Shown here in pieces: positions 16,277 through 24,767 of a stretch of DNA of 64,000 bases. The notes below the pieces were generated by a model. That model ran no database searches. It was not told where the DNA came from and was given only the letters and a program-made list of their open reading frames with translations. The translations under genes and the position numbers were made by a program. Origin of the DNA: Candidatus Anammoxibacter sp. (GTDB taxonomy: Bacteria; Planctomycetota; Brocadiia; Brocadiales; Anammoxibacteraceae); assembly GCA_021777055.1 (NCBI GenBank), contig JAIQZO010000024.1, positions 310,001 to 374,000 on the forward strand, given 5' to 3'. Numbering within the stretch: position 1 is the stretch's first letter; every line of letters starts with the position of its first letter.

Positions 16277-18553
16277 ATGAATATTACATATCGAAACAAA
16301 GTAGTACAAAACGGGCTGAAGTGTATTTTAGTTTTTGCATCCATTTTTTTGATTAGCAATAAATGTTTTTCAAGGGAATTTCCGTTAGCAACTTTAATGG
16401 AAAACAAGATCAATTCTAAATTAGTGGAACCATTTCGACAGGTAAATAATGTTCTGGATTTAGTTAACTCCTCCGGTTACCAACAACAATTAACTAATAC
16501 GGTTAATGCAGAAATGGTATTATTAAGGAATTTTAAATGGATATTTAAAGCAAACGGAATATCTTTGGTAAAACCTGCGATTGACAGTAATAGTGGGGCA
16601 CTGTATGTTCCAACTACTGATGTAGATATCTCAATCGATGTGCGTGATCTGGCAGAACTTGGAGAAGATTCTATTAATATCGGGAATCTACAAGGTAAAT
16701 TATATTGTTTGCGAGCTAATCCTGTTAGTAACAGGGGCCGCAAAGAGTGGGAAATTGATACAAACGGAATAACTGTTTTTCCACCTGTTGTTTCGGGGAA
16801 TGGTAATGTATTTGTCGAATCTGTAGACGGAGATTTCAAAATTGACCTGGAAAACCTGGACGAAATAGACTTAGGCATATTAACATCAAGATTAACAGCT
16901 ATTGACAATAATGGCAACGCTATCTGGAATGTAGACTTTGACAACTCTTCGTTTATAAGTAAACCAATGGTTGCCCCGGATGATTCGGTTATAACCACAA
17001 CAGTTACTATTCCGGACTTACCAAAAATTTCAGATATTAACCCGAATGAGCTTGACTTAGACGGTTTTTCTGCTAATATATCTGTCTTTGATTCTCGCAA
17101 TGGAAATATTAAATGGACTTTTAATCCGGCATCCCTTGAAAGTGAGAATCATTTAGCTCTATTTACACCGCCAACTGTAGCATTTAATGAAGGCAAAATA
17201 TTTTCAGTCGCAAGTTCTCGCCTTTCATCAGAAGAGTTACAAAAACTGGCAACTGAAATAGTTGAGGATATAGAACAGTCTGCCATAGAATCAGTTTTGG
17301 CCTCGATATTACAAATAGTAGCTATTTTAAGCGAAGGTGGAGACGCAAACGCGCTTATTGATGATTTAGAAAATGATATTGCTAGGCTAATTAACGATCC
17401 TTTAAAAACAGCTTTAAATAAACCTTTTGGTAAAAGTGAACTGTTTGCAATTGACACAGATGGGAACATATTATGGCAAGCAGAGGTACCTGGTTTAAGT
17501 CTGTTTTCTCCACTTGCATCTGATTCTGGATTGGTAAATGTATGTACTTTAAAAGTATTTGTTGAAGAGATTTCCTCATCTGTAGATATGGAGGTTGAGC
17601 TAAGCCCTCAAAACTTATTAACTATAGACACAGATGTGGAATTACTCATCTCCGGAGAACCGGTTGTTTTTGGTCTAGATTTTAGTTTTGACGCCAGTAG
17701 ACTTGGAGACATTAATAATATTAGTGAAATTCTGGATATCCTGGAGACAGATATTGAAAGACCAAAAGTTTCTGATCTAATAAATATTTTAAGCATGAAC
17801 TTAATTAGTGAATATTTTGCTTATAATACATCAGATGGTGAACTTTTATGGTCAAGTTTGATAGATGGACCAGTATTTACAAAACCAGTATTTACAGATG
17901 ATAAACAGCAGATTATAAATACGGTTAATGATCTAAGTTTTGATGAGGTATTAGATTCACTTGAGCTTCAAAGTGTAACAAGCCATATTTATTCACTGGA
18001 TGCAAATAACGGAGATATGAAATGGGAATCAGATCCGATTAACGGAACAATAATTCCCCCGGTCTTGACAGATAAAAATAATTGTGTATATTATTCTTTT
18101 ATTGAAGACGAAAAACTAGATTTTAATCAAATAGATTTTAACCAATCCGTTGCCCAGATTGGAGCAGTGGACTCTAACGGTTTGGCAAAGTGGGCAATCC
18201 CATTTAAGCCTGACGATTTAATCACCTCTGTACCTGTTATAGACTCAAGTGGTGCATTATACGTCCCTGTTAGTAAAGTAAACGATCTAATACCATCAGA
18301 TGAAGGGATGGAATCAGGCAACAGAGTTAAATTACGTGAGTTAAGACCTGATATAAAAGGTGAAATAATAGAAATTGATACAGCAATAGGAACGGCAATC
18401 AAATCAATCGCACTTGATGGGTTTATTGTTGCGCCTTCGATAATTGACGAGAGTCGGAATGCTTTATACACTTCAACTATTAATTTTACGACCTCCGTTA
18501 ATCCGATATCTATAGAACTTTTAAGTTGTGTTCACGCAACTAAAACAAGATAA
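16277..18553 (+). CDS. Secreted PQQ-like beta-propeller repeat protein
   Basis: About 758 residues from ATG 16277, which places a signal peptide (LKCILVFASIFLISNKCFS) at the N-terminus; an upstream in-frame ATG 16226 gives a less normal leader. The body is a series of beta-propeller-like blades with recurring 'GxxKW..' and 'ddgvvY' signatures, such as GNAIWNVDFDN, DGNILWQAEVPG, DGELLWSSLIDG, NGDMKWESDP and NGLAKWAIPFKP. Between blades lie long inserts rich in Leu/Ile/Asp. It resembles PQQ-binding-like outer-membrane-assembly or dehydrogenase propellers but has no visible catalytic domain. Location is periplasm or cell surface. Function unknown. Confidence 0.7.
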   Translation: MNITYRNKVVQNGLKCILVFASIFLISNKCFSREFPLATLMENKINSKLVEPFRQVNNVLDLVNSSGYQQQLTNTVNAEMVLLRNFKWIFKANGISLVKPAIDSNSGALYVPTTDVDISIDVRDLAELGEDSINIGNLQGKLYCLRANPVSNRGRKEWEIDTNGITVFPPVVSGNGNVFVESVDGDFKIDLENLDEIDLGILTSRLTAIDNNGNAIWNVDFDNSSFISKPMVAPDDSVITTTVTIPDLPKISDINPNELDLDGFSANISVFDSRNGNIKWTFNPASLESENHLALFTPPTVAFNEGKIFSVASSRLSSEELQKLATEIVEDIEQSAIESVLASILQIVAILSEGGDANALIDDLENDIARLINDPLKTALNKPFGKSELFAIDTDGNILWQAEVPGLSLFSPLASDSGLVNVCTLKVFVEEISSSVDMEVELSPQNLLTIDTDVELLISGEPVVFGLDFSFDASRLGDINNISEILDILETDIERPKVSDLINILSMNLISEYFAYNTSDGELLWSSLIDGPVFTKPVFTDDKQQIINTVNDLSFDEVLDSLELQSVTSHIYSLDANNGDMKWESDPINGTIIPPVLTDKNNCVYYSFIEDEKLDFNQIDFNQSVAQIGAVDSNGLAKWAIPFKPDDLITSVPVIDSSGALYVPVSKVNDLIPSDEGMESGNRVKLRELRPDIKGEIIEIDTAIGTAIKSIALDGFIVAPSIIDESRNALYTSTINFTTSVNPISIELLSCVHATKTR

Positions 18554-18569
18554 TATTAATATTTTGTGT

Positions 18570-18646
18570 GGCGGCGTAGCTCAGTCGGTTAGAGCGACGG
18601 ACTCATAAGCCGTAGGTCCGGGGTTCAAATCCCTGCGCCGCTACCA
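18570..18646 (+). tRNA. tRNA-Met (anticodon CAT)
   Basis: A complete 77-nt cloverleaf including the encoded CCA. Acceptor stem GGCGGCG pairs with CGCCGCT, the D stem is GCTC/GAGC, the anticodon loop is CTCATAA and the T loop TTCAAAT is standard. It reads CAT, which in bacteria may be elongator Met or lysidine-modified Ile2; the sequence looks like elongator Met. The last anticodon-stem pair is an A-G mismatch (stem ACGGA/GCCGT), which is unusual. It follows the beta-propeller gene by 16 nt. Confidence 0.93.
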
Positions 18647-18699
18647 TTATACTTCCAGTGCATGACTTACAATCTAATTCTTGCACTTCACAGACATAC

Positions 18700-18890
18700 C
18701 GTTAACCTTCTTTTCAATACGTTTGGTTTGCTAAAGATTAGTATATGCTTAGGCTATGGAGATTTTGCAGCCTGTTCCAAACGCCTTTGATATTACACAT
18801 AAACCCGGAGCTGTCTTATTCTCTTATATTCATTATGATCAACCATCTTCATAACCTCACACACTCTCCTGTAAGTTTTTAGTCTCTTCT
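18700..18890 (-). pseudogene. Decayed copy of the 3' end of nadE
   Basis: This stretch is clearly homologous to the 3' end of the intact nadE gene (21720-21915) and its downstream flank, in the same orientation. Shared blocks include TTAGTATATGC, CCTGTTCCAAACGCCTT, CTCTTATATTCATTA and GATCAACCAT, with many substitutions and a deletion of about 31 bp. Similarity continues past the stop codon into the flank (back to about 18670). It is non-coding now. The sulP gene lies between this copy and the intact gene. Confidence 0.8.
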
Positions 18891-19716
18891 AGGGAACCAA
18901 CAGGGGGAAATTCTTTATTCTTGACAATATTTAAATCAACAAACTTCGGGGCCAATGGGGCAATATTAGGCATTAGGCACGTTTTCCGCCTCATATCGCT
19001 TCATGTTACATGATATCATGCGACAATAATACTTGATATACTTAGCGCGGTGAAGCCGCAATCAAAATACGAGATTCTAGATACTGAATACAGGCAACAG
19101 ATACTGGACTCTAGATACTGGATACAGGCAAATAGTTCAATTTCTATCTTTCTTGTCAAGATGCAACATAAAAAGAGCCGAATTTAATTTGAGATATAAC
19201 GTTTTAAGGCGTTTAAATAAATCATCAAGCATCTAGTATCAAGTAACCAGTAACTATGCTGGAACAAAAGACTTAACAATGCACGTTAAAAATTTCTTTC
19301 TAAAAAAAGAAGTTTTTATAGGGTAATACTATAAAGATGAGCAGTGGGTGCAAATCTTTCCTTAACTGCATAACTAAGGTTATAAAAAAGATGTCAAAGC
19401 TGCAATCTGCAAATTAGTAAATTTCAAGCGATAAGTTAGATAAAAATAAATTTGTTCCCTTTATGTTAAAGAAGTAAAATATCTTCATACCGCTAATTCT
19501 CAACATAATGGGAAATAGCGATTTACGAAGTTTATAAGAGCTTGGCAGTGAAATCTTAGGGCAACCTATTAGGAGACTATAAGATTCGTTCTATAATTAG
19601 TCAATTAATTTTTGATATCATGGCACTTCAGCAATGCTATTATTGATGCTAAAACAAAATTACACAGACTCGATCCGACACTTGATAGTTGACGTAACAT
19701 TAGAATAAAAAATTGA
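18891..19716. other. Intergenic gap upstream of sulP, repeat-rich
   Basis: No gene was recognised. The gap has a GC-rich hairpin-like piece (GCGCGGTGAAGCCGC at about 19046-19060), the TCTAGATACTG repeats listed separately, and a reverse-oriented version of the same motif near 19232-19255. The rest is AT-rich and looks like decayed sequence. Confidence 0.4.
19076..19131. repeat. Two 22-bp direct repeats (TCTAGATACTG...CAGGCAA)
   Basis: Units at 19076-19097 and 19110-19131 differ by one base (GAATAC versus GGATAC). A partial third unit, AGATACTGGA, lies between them. Their function is unknown. Confidence 0.6.
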
Positions 19717-21501
19717 ATGAATAGACTGATTAAAATTATAAGACCGGGAATTCCCAACTTCAAATGGATTATCAATTATCAAAAGCAATCTCTTTCCGGT
19801 GATTTGTTAGCTGGAACAACAGTTGGAATAATGCTAATCCCACAGTGTATGGCCTATGCAACGCTAGCAGGTCTTCCACCACAAATCGGATTGTATGCCT
19901 CCCTTTTCCCTATGTTGTTTTATATAACTTGGGGAACTAGTCCATTCCTTTCAGTTGCACCCGTCGCGATTAGTTCCATTTTTATTGGTTCCAGTGTAGG
20001 GGCTATTGTTAGTGCGGCTGGCGGAACTATTGAACTGCTAACAACCCTTGTAGCTACCCTTGCTTTGATGGAAGGTTCCATTCAATTGATAATGGGAATT
20101 ACTCGAATAGGTTTTATTGTAAACTTTATCAGTCACCCTGTCCTCACTGGCTATATCAGCGCTGCGGCAATTTCCATTATTCTAAGCCAATTGGGCACCA
20201 TGTTTGGGTTGAGCACTGCAGGTTCATGGCAACCTTTTGTGGCTTTGAAAGGAATTATTTCACAATTAGGCAATGTAAATGGTTTCACAACTGGAATTAG
20301 TATGGCCAGCCTATTTCTCTTGATATACGCTAAAAAATATATGCGGCAAGATTTGAAATCTCTGGGATTATCCAAAGTATTTTACGGACTTTTACCCAAA
20401 GCAACACCTCTATTGGTTGTGGGGATGGGGATTCTTTTTGCATGGAAATTCAACTTAGATAATAGATATGGTTTATCTATTGTGGGACAGTTGCCATCGG
20501 GGTTTCCAGGATTTTCTATTCCTTCATTAAACCCAAATCATATTCTCACACTTTTACCCATAGCAATCACATTGAGTCTACTCAGTTTATTGGAAAGTTA
20601 TTCCGTAGGCAAAGCCCTAGCCTATAAAAAAGCAAAACTTTTGGGCCCTAATAGAGAGTTCTTTGCCTTAGGAACTGCTAATATTGCCTCATCTTTTTCT
20701 GGTGGGTATTCTGTATCCGGTAGCTTATCCCGCTCTACTGTAAACTTTCAATCTGGAGCCAACACCAAGCTCTCAAGTTTAGTAACTATAGTTATGGTCG
20801 CCATTACTGTGACTTTTTTTATGCCGCAACTTTATTACTTACCCAAAGCCATTTTAGCAGTCATTATAATTTCAGCCGTTTCAAGTTTAATAGATTTCAA
20901 ATATTTAATGAATCTAATTAAACTAAATAAAACAGATGCCTTATCTTTTGGAATTACATTTATATCTGTTTTTGTTTTTGGCGTAAAGTATGGTCTCATC
21001 ATTGGCATTTTTGCTTCAATGGTTTTTTATGTATGGATAACCTCACGGCCAAACATTGCTGTTATTGGTCGAATTGGCACCAGTGAACATTTCAGAAATA
21101 TACTCAGACATGAAGTAACAACCCACCCACACATATTAACCATCCGTATTGATGAAAACTTAACCTTTGCCAACTCAAAATTTATTGAAGAGCATCTCAA
21201 TATTCTCATTGAAGAGAAGAAAGCCATGGATAATGTTGCCAATATTGAACACTTTGTATTTGTAACCAGTAATGTGAACTACATAGATATAAGCGCTTTA
21301 GAAACCCTTGAAGGATTATTTCAAAGGCTTAAAAACCAAGGAATTGCGGTTATCCTGGCAGAGGTAAAAGGACCGGTGATGGATTTTTTAGAAAAGTCCG
21401 GATTTGTTAAGAGATTTGGGAAAGAAAAGATATTCCTCAGTACACATTTAGCTTTAAAATCCCTCACCAGTAAAAAGTCCTTAAATCCTATACCATATTG
21501 A
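19717..21501 (+). CDS. SulP family anion transporter with STAS domain
   Basis: A 594-residue inner-membrane transporter. The SulP core (about residues 15-430) has 10 or more membrane helices, with SLSGDLLAGTTVGIMLIPQC MAYATLAGLPPQIGLYASLF at the start and NIASSFSGGYSVSGSLSRST in the middle. A C-terminal STAS domain (about 445-560) contains LTIRIDENLTFANSKFIEE and NVNYIDISALETLEGL. SulP proteins take up sulfate, bicarbonate or other anions. The substrate cannot be read from the sequence. No carbonic anhydrase or sulfur gene is adjacent. The gene is flanked by a decayed and an intact copy of the nadE 3' end, which suggests it arrived by insertion or duplication. Confidence 0.9.
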   Translation: MNRLIKIIRPGIPNFKWIINYQKQSLSGDLLAGTTVGIMLIPQCMAYATLAGLPPQIGLYASLFPMLFYITWGTSPFLSVAPVAISSIFIGSSVGAIVSAAGGTIELLTTLVATLALMEGSIQLIMGITRIGFIVNFISHPVLTGYISAAAISIILSQLGTMFGLSTAGSWQPFVALKGIISQLGNVNGFTTGISMASLFLLIYAKKYMRQDLKSLGLSKVFYGLLPKATPLLVVGMGILFAWKFNLDNRYGLSIVGQLPSGFPGFSIPSLNPNHILTLLPIAITLSLLSLLESYSVGKALAYKKAKLLGPNREFFALGTANIASSFSGGYSVSGSLSRSTVNFQSGANTKLSSLVTIVMVAITVTFFMPQLYYLPKAILAVIIISAVSSLIDFKYLMNLIKLNKTDALSFGITFISVFVFGVKYGLIIGIFASMVFYVWITSRPNIAVIGRIGTSEHFRNILRHEVTTHPHILTIRIDENLTFANSKFIEEHLNILIEEKKAMDNVANIEHFVFVTSNVNYIDISALETLEGLFQRLKNQGIAVILAEVKGPVMDFLEKSGFVKRFGKEKIFLSTHLALKSLTSKKSLNPIPY

Positions 21502-21719
21502 ACCAAGGTGCCATGAACAAATAGCTAAATTTCAATTGATAATTACAAAAGTAGAGATCATAATGCAGAACCAGGCATTTGATTAGATAAACTTCCCAAT
21601 TAACCGTTGTAGAAAGATCATAAATCTAAAAGAAAACCCATGGAAAATAAGAAATATAACCGAGATTAGTCTTGCAATCCATAGACAAGCCCCAACCTTC
21701 TTTCAATGCATTTTGTTTG

Positions 21720-23378
21720 TTAATGGTTAGTATATGCCTGGGCAATGGGAACTCTCCGTCCTGTTCCAAACGCCTTGGATGTTACGCGTAAACCCGGCGC
21801 AGCCTGATTCCTCTTATATTCATTACGATCAACCATTTTCACAACCTCACGCACGGTTTTCTCAAAATATCCCATATTTACTATCTCCTGTATGTTTCTG
21901 GTCTCTTCTATGTAAGCCTTAAGTATACCGTCCAGAATTTCATAAGGAGGTAAAGAATCCTGGTCCTTCTGATCTGGTTTTAGTTCTGCAGTTGGTGGCT
22001 TTTCAATCGTATTTATCGGTATCACTACCCTGTTAATATTTATGTACCGCGCAAGGTCGTAGACCATAATCTTGGGAACATCAGAAATCACTGCCAAGCC
22101 CCCGCACATATCACCATAGAGGGTACAGTACCCCACGGACAGTTCAGACTTATTTCCTGTTGTAAGTACCAGATAGCCAAATTTATTTGATAATGCCATC
22201 ATTATATTTCCCCTCATTCTAGCCTGGAGATTCTCTTCTGTAATATCAGGTGCAAGCCCTGCGAATTCAGATTCCAATGTCTTAATAAATGCGGAATGAA
22301 TCATTTTTATTGGAATAACCTTAAATTCTATACCAAGGTTTTCAGCCAAACCCTTAGCATCTCCCAGACTATCATCAGCAGAATAAATAGAAGGCATTGC
22401 AACCCCGACAACCTTATCTCGGCCAACAGCATGAGAGGCAATACTCGCAACAACAGCAGAATCAATACCACCGCTTAATCCAATAACAACCTTCTTAAAT
22501 CCGCATTTCCTGACATAGTCATTCACACCTAGAACTAACGCTTTATAAATATTAGAAATATCATCACCCGGATCAATAGAAACATCCGCAACATCAACCG
22601 CATTACAATCTTTATCCCTTATCTCCACAAAGAAAAAGTCTTCACAAAACCCCGCTCCTTTATTTACAATCTTACCATCACGGTTTACAGCAATGCTGTT
22701 CCCATCAAATATCAGATCATCATTACCTCCAACTTGATTAACATATAAAAATGGTATATTATGTTTAATCGCCAGATTCGTTACAAGGGAGAATCTTTCT
22801 TTGATCTTTCCCTTTTCAAACGGAGAGGCCGAAATGTTTATTATGAATTCAGCACCATGATCGACAAGTTCCTTAACCGGGTTTACGTGATATAATGAAT
22901 TATTAAACATATCATCTGAATTCCAGATATCTTCACAAATTGTTATACCAAATTTCACCCCATTATGATCTATAACTGACACAGCCTTAGCAGGTTCAAA
23001 ATACCGTTGTTCATCAAAAACATCATAGTTTGGCAGTAACATCTTATAGTGTTTTGATATAACTTGTTTATTACAAATAAAGGCAGATGCATTGCAAAGC
23101 GGCTTACCATTTTTGAAGGTGTTTTTATCAACAAAACCAACAACTGCTGCAATTCCCATTGTATGATCTTTAATAATCTCTAAAGCCTCTAAATTCCGAT
23201 TAATAAAGTCTGGTCTTTCCAATAAATCTTCTGGTGGATATCCAGTAACTACCATCTCGGGAAAAACCACAATATCACATCCCCTCCTCTTCGCCTTATC
23301 AATATAAGCACAAACTTTCTCCGTGTTCTCTTTAAACGCACCTACTGTTGTATTAATCTGACATATCGCTATTTTCAT
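21720..23378 (-). CDS. nadE: Glutamine-dependent NAD+ synthetase
   Basis: It converts deamido-NAD+ to NAD+ using glutamine. The 552-residue protein has an N-terminal nitrilase-type amidase domain with the triad Glu in VFPEMVVTGYPPEDLL, a Lys in the KHYKMLLPNYDVFDEQRYF region and the Cys in GITICEDIWNSDD. A C-terminal synthetase domain follows with the pyrophosphatase loop VIGLSGGIDSAVVASIASHA. YCTLYGDMCGGLAVISDVPK and KPPTAELKPDQKDQDSLPPY are standard, as is the C-terminal KAFGTGRRVPIAQAY. It is complete and likely essential. A decayed duplicate of its 3' end lies 3 kb away beyond sulP. Confidence 0.96.
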   Translation of the reverse strand: MKIAICQINTTVGAFKENTEKVCAYIDKAKRRGCDIVVFPEMVVTGYPPEDLLERPDFINRNLEALEIIKDHTMGIAAVVGFVDKNTFKNGKPLCNASAFICNKQVISKHYKMLLPNYDVFDEQRYFEPAKAVSVIDHNGVKFGITICEDIWNSDDMFNNSLYHVNPVKELVDHGAEFIINISASPFEKGKIKERFSLVTNLAIKHNIPFLYVNQVGGNDDLIFDGNSIAVNRDGKIVNKGAGFCEDFFFVEIRDKDCNAVDVADVSIDPGDDISNIYKALVLGVNDYVRKCGFKKVVIGLSGGIDSAVVASIASHAVGRDKVVGVAMPSIYSADDSLGDAKGLAENLGIEFKVIPIKMIHSAFIKTLESEFAGLAPDITEENLQARMRGNIMMALSNKFGYLVLTTGNKSELSVGYCTLYGDMCGGLAVISDVPKIMVYDLARYININRVVIPINTIEKPPTAELKPDQKDQDSLPPYEILDGILKAYIEETRNIQEIVNMGYFEKTVREVVKMVDRNEYKRNQAAPGLRVTSKAFGTGRRVPIAQAYTNH

Positions 23379-23772
23379 TATCTACAATTTTAATACCAGG
23401 TTATATAATATTTTCCGCATCTCTCTTTCCATAACAAGTTTCTCACGTTTTAGAAGAGGATATCTATTTGTTAAAAAAAATTGTGTGTCCCGCCGCAGAA
23501 GCAATTCAATTTTTCAAGTAAATGAACCAATTTCTGGATATCTTTATTTCAAGCTGCAATATAATATTGAATTAAATCTGCTTGAATAATACAATAGTAA
23601 ATATCTAGAATATTTTACTATGAATTGAGGAATTATACTACCATTTAAGGGCTTATGCAACTTTTCTGATTACCTTCATCGTTGCATTTGCATTTCCAGG
23701 TATAATAATATGAAAGTATGGTATGTTGTGTATAAATAGATCTTACTAAAACACCTGTACATTAAAAGGATA
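23379..23772. other. Intergenic gap between divergent nadE and the substrate-binding protein gene
   Basis: AT-rich promoter region. An imperfect inverted repeat AGTAAATAT ... ATATTTTACT sits near 23597-23620. A SD-like AAAAGGATA precedes ATG 23773. Nothing else is recognised. Confidence 0.35.
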
Positions 23773-24696
23773 ATGAAAAAAATACTATTTATTGTAATAG
23801 GTTCCCTTCTCTGTTGTGTAGTAAGTTGTAAGATATCCATTGCCAAAATTATTATTGTAAAAAGCAAAGGAGATGCTTTATCTTACGAATCCGCTCTACT
23901 GGGTTTTAAAAGCATAGTTGATGATGTGATAGAAGAGTACGACTTGGACTACAGTGTTGAAAAAGGCTACAAGATAGTGAAAAAAATTAAAAAGCTATTA
24001 AGATCTAAAAATCCACCAGTGGCAATAGCAACCATAGGCTACCTGGCAACTAAATTGATAAGTGAAGAGATAACTGACATCCCTGTGATATTTTGCATGG
24101 TAATCAATCCTGCAAAGAAAGCAAACGCAAACGTAGGTGGCGTAACATTTACACTCTCTTCAAAACACCAACTAGCAGGTTTAAAAGAAGTGCTACCCAA
24201 GGCTAAAAATATCGGTGTTATATATAATCCTAAAAATACAGCAGAAACAGTAAAAACAGCGAAAGAGATAGCACCATCTTTAGGAATTAATATAATAGCA
24301 AAAAGCATAAGATCAGCAAAAGAGACACCCCTTGTTATAAAAGATCTAATTAACGAGATTGATGTCCTATGGGTTATCCCCGACAGCACAGTATTAAGCC
24401 GGGAATCATTTAAGTTTATCAATATGACCGCGTTGAATAACTGCATACCGGTGATGTCCTGCTCTCCACAGCTTGTTGAAATCGGATCTCCATTTAGTTT
24501 TTTTACAGATGCCTATTCTGTGGGACGTCAGGCAGGAAAAATCTGCCGGAAGATATTAACTGGAGAAATAATTGGCCCAATTCCCATTGAATACCCAAAC
24601 GAAATATTCCTTGCAATTAATTTGGTAACTATGAAGAGATGTGGAATAGTGATTTCACAGGAGACCTTAGAGTCTGCAAGGTATATATATAAATAG
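23773..24696 (+). CDS. ABC-type substrate-binding protein (ABC_sub_bind family), likely sensor subunit
   Basis: A 307-residue periplasmic protein with an N-terminal export signal (MKKILFIVIGSLLCCVVSC; the Cys at about 19 may be lipidated). The mature part matches the ABC_sub_bind fold: IIIVKSKGDALSYESALLGF, VAIATIGYLATKLI, DIPVIFCMVINPAKK, GVTFTLSSKHQLAGLKEVLP, KNIGVIYNPKNTAETVK and LWVIPDSTVLSRESFKFI. No permease or ATPase gene is adjacent. A membrane sensor kinase starts 72 nt downstream on the same strand. Such unaccompanied binding proteins often present a ligand to the kinase, so a sensing role is inferred. The ligand is unknown. Confidence 0.8.
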   Translation: MKKILFIVIGSLLCCVVSCKISIAKIIIVKSKGDALSYESALLGFKSIVDDVIEEYDLDYSVEKGYKIVKKIKKLLRSKNPPVAIATIGYLATKLISEEITDIPVIFCMVINPAKKANANVGGVTFTLSSKHQLAGLKEVLPKAKNIGVIYNPKNTAETVKTAKEIAPSLGINIIAKSIRSAKETPLVIKDLINEIDVLWVIPDSTVLSRESFKFINMTALNNCIPVMSCSPQLVEIGSPFSFFTDAYSVGRQAGKICRKILTGEIIGPIPIEYPNEIFLAINLVTMKRCGIVISQETLESARYIYK

Positions 24697-24767
24697 GGAT
24701 CATCTAGTATATAATGGCCTGCAGCCAGAATTCGGTCATTATATCTACTAAATAAAATTAATTACTT

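Noticed and set aside
16477-17100. 207-codon antisense frame inside the beta-propeller gene
   Set aside because: Low-complexity Ser/Ile-rich translation opposite a gene with clear repeat structure.
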